Made by a program: the position numbers and the translations under genes. A DNA stretch of 5,089 nt from Gammaproteobacteria bacterium (GTDB lineage Bacteria; Pseudomonadota; Gammaproteobacteria; Coxiellales; Coxiellaceae). The notes under the pieces are model-generated. The model searched no databases, was not told where the DNA came from, and was given only the letters and a program-made list of their open reading frames with translations. The first letter of the stretch is position 1. Every line of letters starts with the position of its first letter. Shown one piece after another: positions 5,003 to 5,089 of the stretch. The stretch spans positions 1 to 5,089 of the forward strand of contig JAHZKQ010000072.1 of assembly GCA_022600315.1 (NCBI GenBank), written 5' to 3'.

Positions 5003-5049
5003 TAAAGTCTCCTTGAAATTTGAAAACAATTACTTTTAAATTTCTTCAT
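5002..5049 (-). CDS. Possible 15-residue leader ORF, minus strand
   Basis: The ATG at 5049-5047 is preceded by GAGG (5057-5060) with seven bases between. The product is basic (MKKFKSNCFQISRRL). Its TAA overlaps the ATG of the 27-residue ORF in a TAATG junction, the classic arrangement for translational coupling. On its own it is weak evidence; the value lies in the coupling. It may be a leader peptide or a chance frame. Confidence 0.28.
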   Translation of the reverse strand: MKKFKSNCFQISRRL

Positions 5050-5089
5050 CGGCTAGCCTCAATCCAAAATCTCCTCAAGTATGCTGCCA

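Larger units (their letters stand above)
4796..5089. other. Right-end region with no large gene
   Basis: On the plus strand this region holds no gene; it is very A/T-rich with A7 and T runs near 4842-4867. On the minus strand it holds three mini-ORFs, annotated separately. Bases 5061-5089 are upstream of the first of them; another purine-rich GAGGAG (minus strand) occurs near 5070-5075 but serves no visible ORF. No strong terminator separates the converging units, although the A/T-rich dyad around AAAAGCTTTT (4845-4854) could contribute weakly. Confidence 0.5.

Overview
The window is a stretch of AT-rich bacterial DNA, apart from a visibly GC-richer left end. It most resembles a gammaproteobacterium. 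The evidence is a recognisable remnant of the type IV pilus gene pilW/pilF at 510-644, plus a CheY-like receiver and a LuxR-type DNA-binding protein. The codon use and receiver style recall AT-rich intracellular groups such as Legionellales, but that is only an impression. No rRNA, tRNA, CRISPR array, transposase or integrase was found.

Left end (1-1010). A partial outer-membrane efflux (TolC family) gene enters from outside the window. It runs directly into a decayed pilW fragment, and its stop codon lies inside the pilW-like sequence, which marks a recombination junction near position 510. About 355 bases follow without a recognisable gene. They hold a stop-free frame with no start codon (673-840) and an unrecognised 56-residue membrane ORF (840-1010).

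Regulatory block (1000-1984). A 128-residue protein with a C-terminal LuxR-type helix-turn-helix is followed by a 60-bp nested palindrome with a T tract, probably a terminator. A free-standing, catalytically complete receiver domain comes next. HTH and receiver are the two halves of a NarL-type response regulator, here on separate genes. A weak terminator follows the receiver gene.

Non-coding stretch (1925-2330). It contains four degenerate ATAAAA-TTGGG repeats, a good sigma-70-type promoter (2107-2135) and a short direct repeat of the GAACCG type. The promoter is the best candidate for driving the right-hand cluster, and would give it a leader of about 190-370 nt.

Membrane cluster (2331-4795). 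A possible 46-residue membrane peptide is followed by three tightly packed genes of 387, 207 and 155 residues. None is recognised. All three have cytoplasmic, lysine-rich or short N-termini, one or three membrane segments and a predicted periplasmic domain with an even number of cysteines (4, 4 and 2). The last two overlap by 8 bp. They look like one transcription unit for an uncharacterised envelope complex.

Right end (4796-5089). On the minus strand, converging on that cluster, are three very small ORFs of 15, 27 and 24 codons. Each has a Shine-Dalgarno-like sequence, and the first two are linked by TAATG. The 27-residue product is a single membrane helix. The membrane cluster and these mini-ORFs are the best candidates for undescribed biology.
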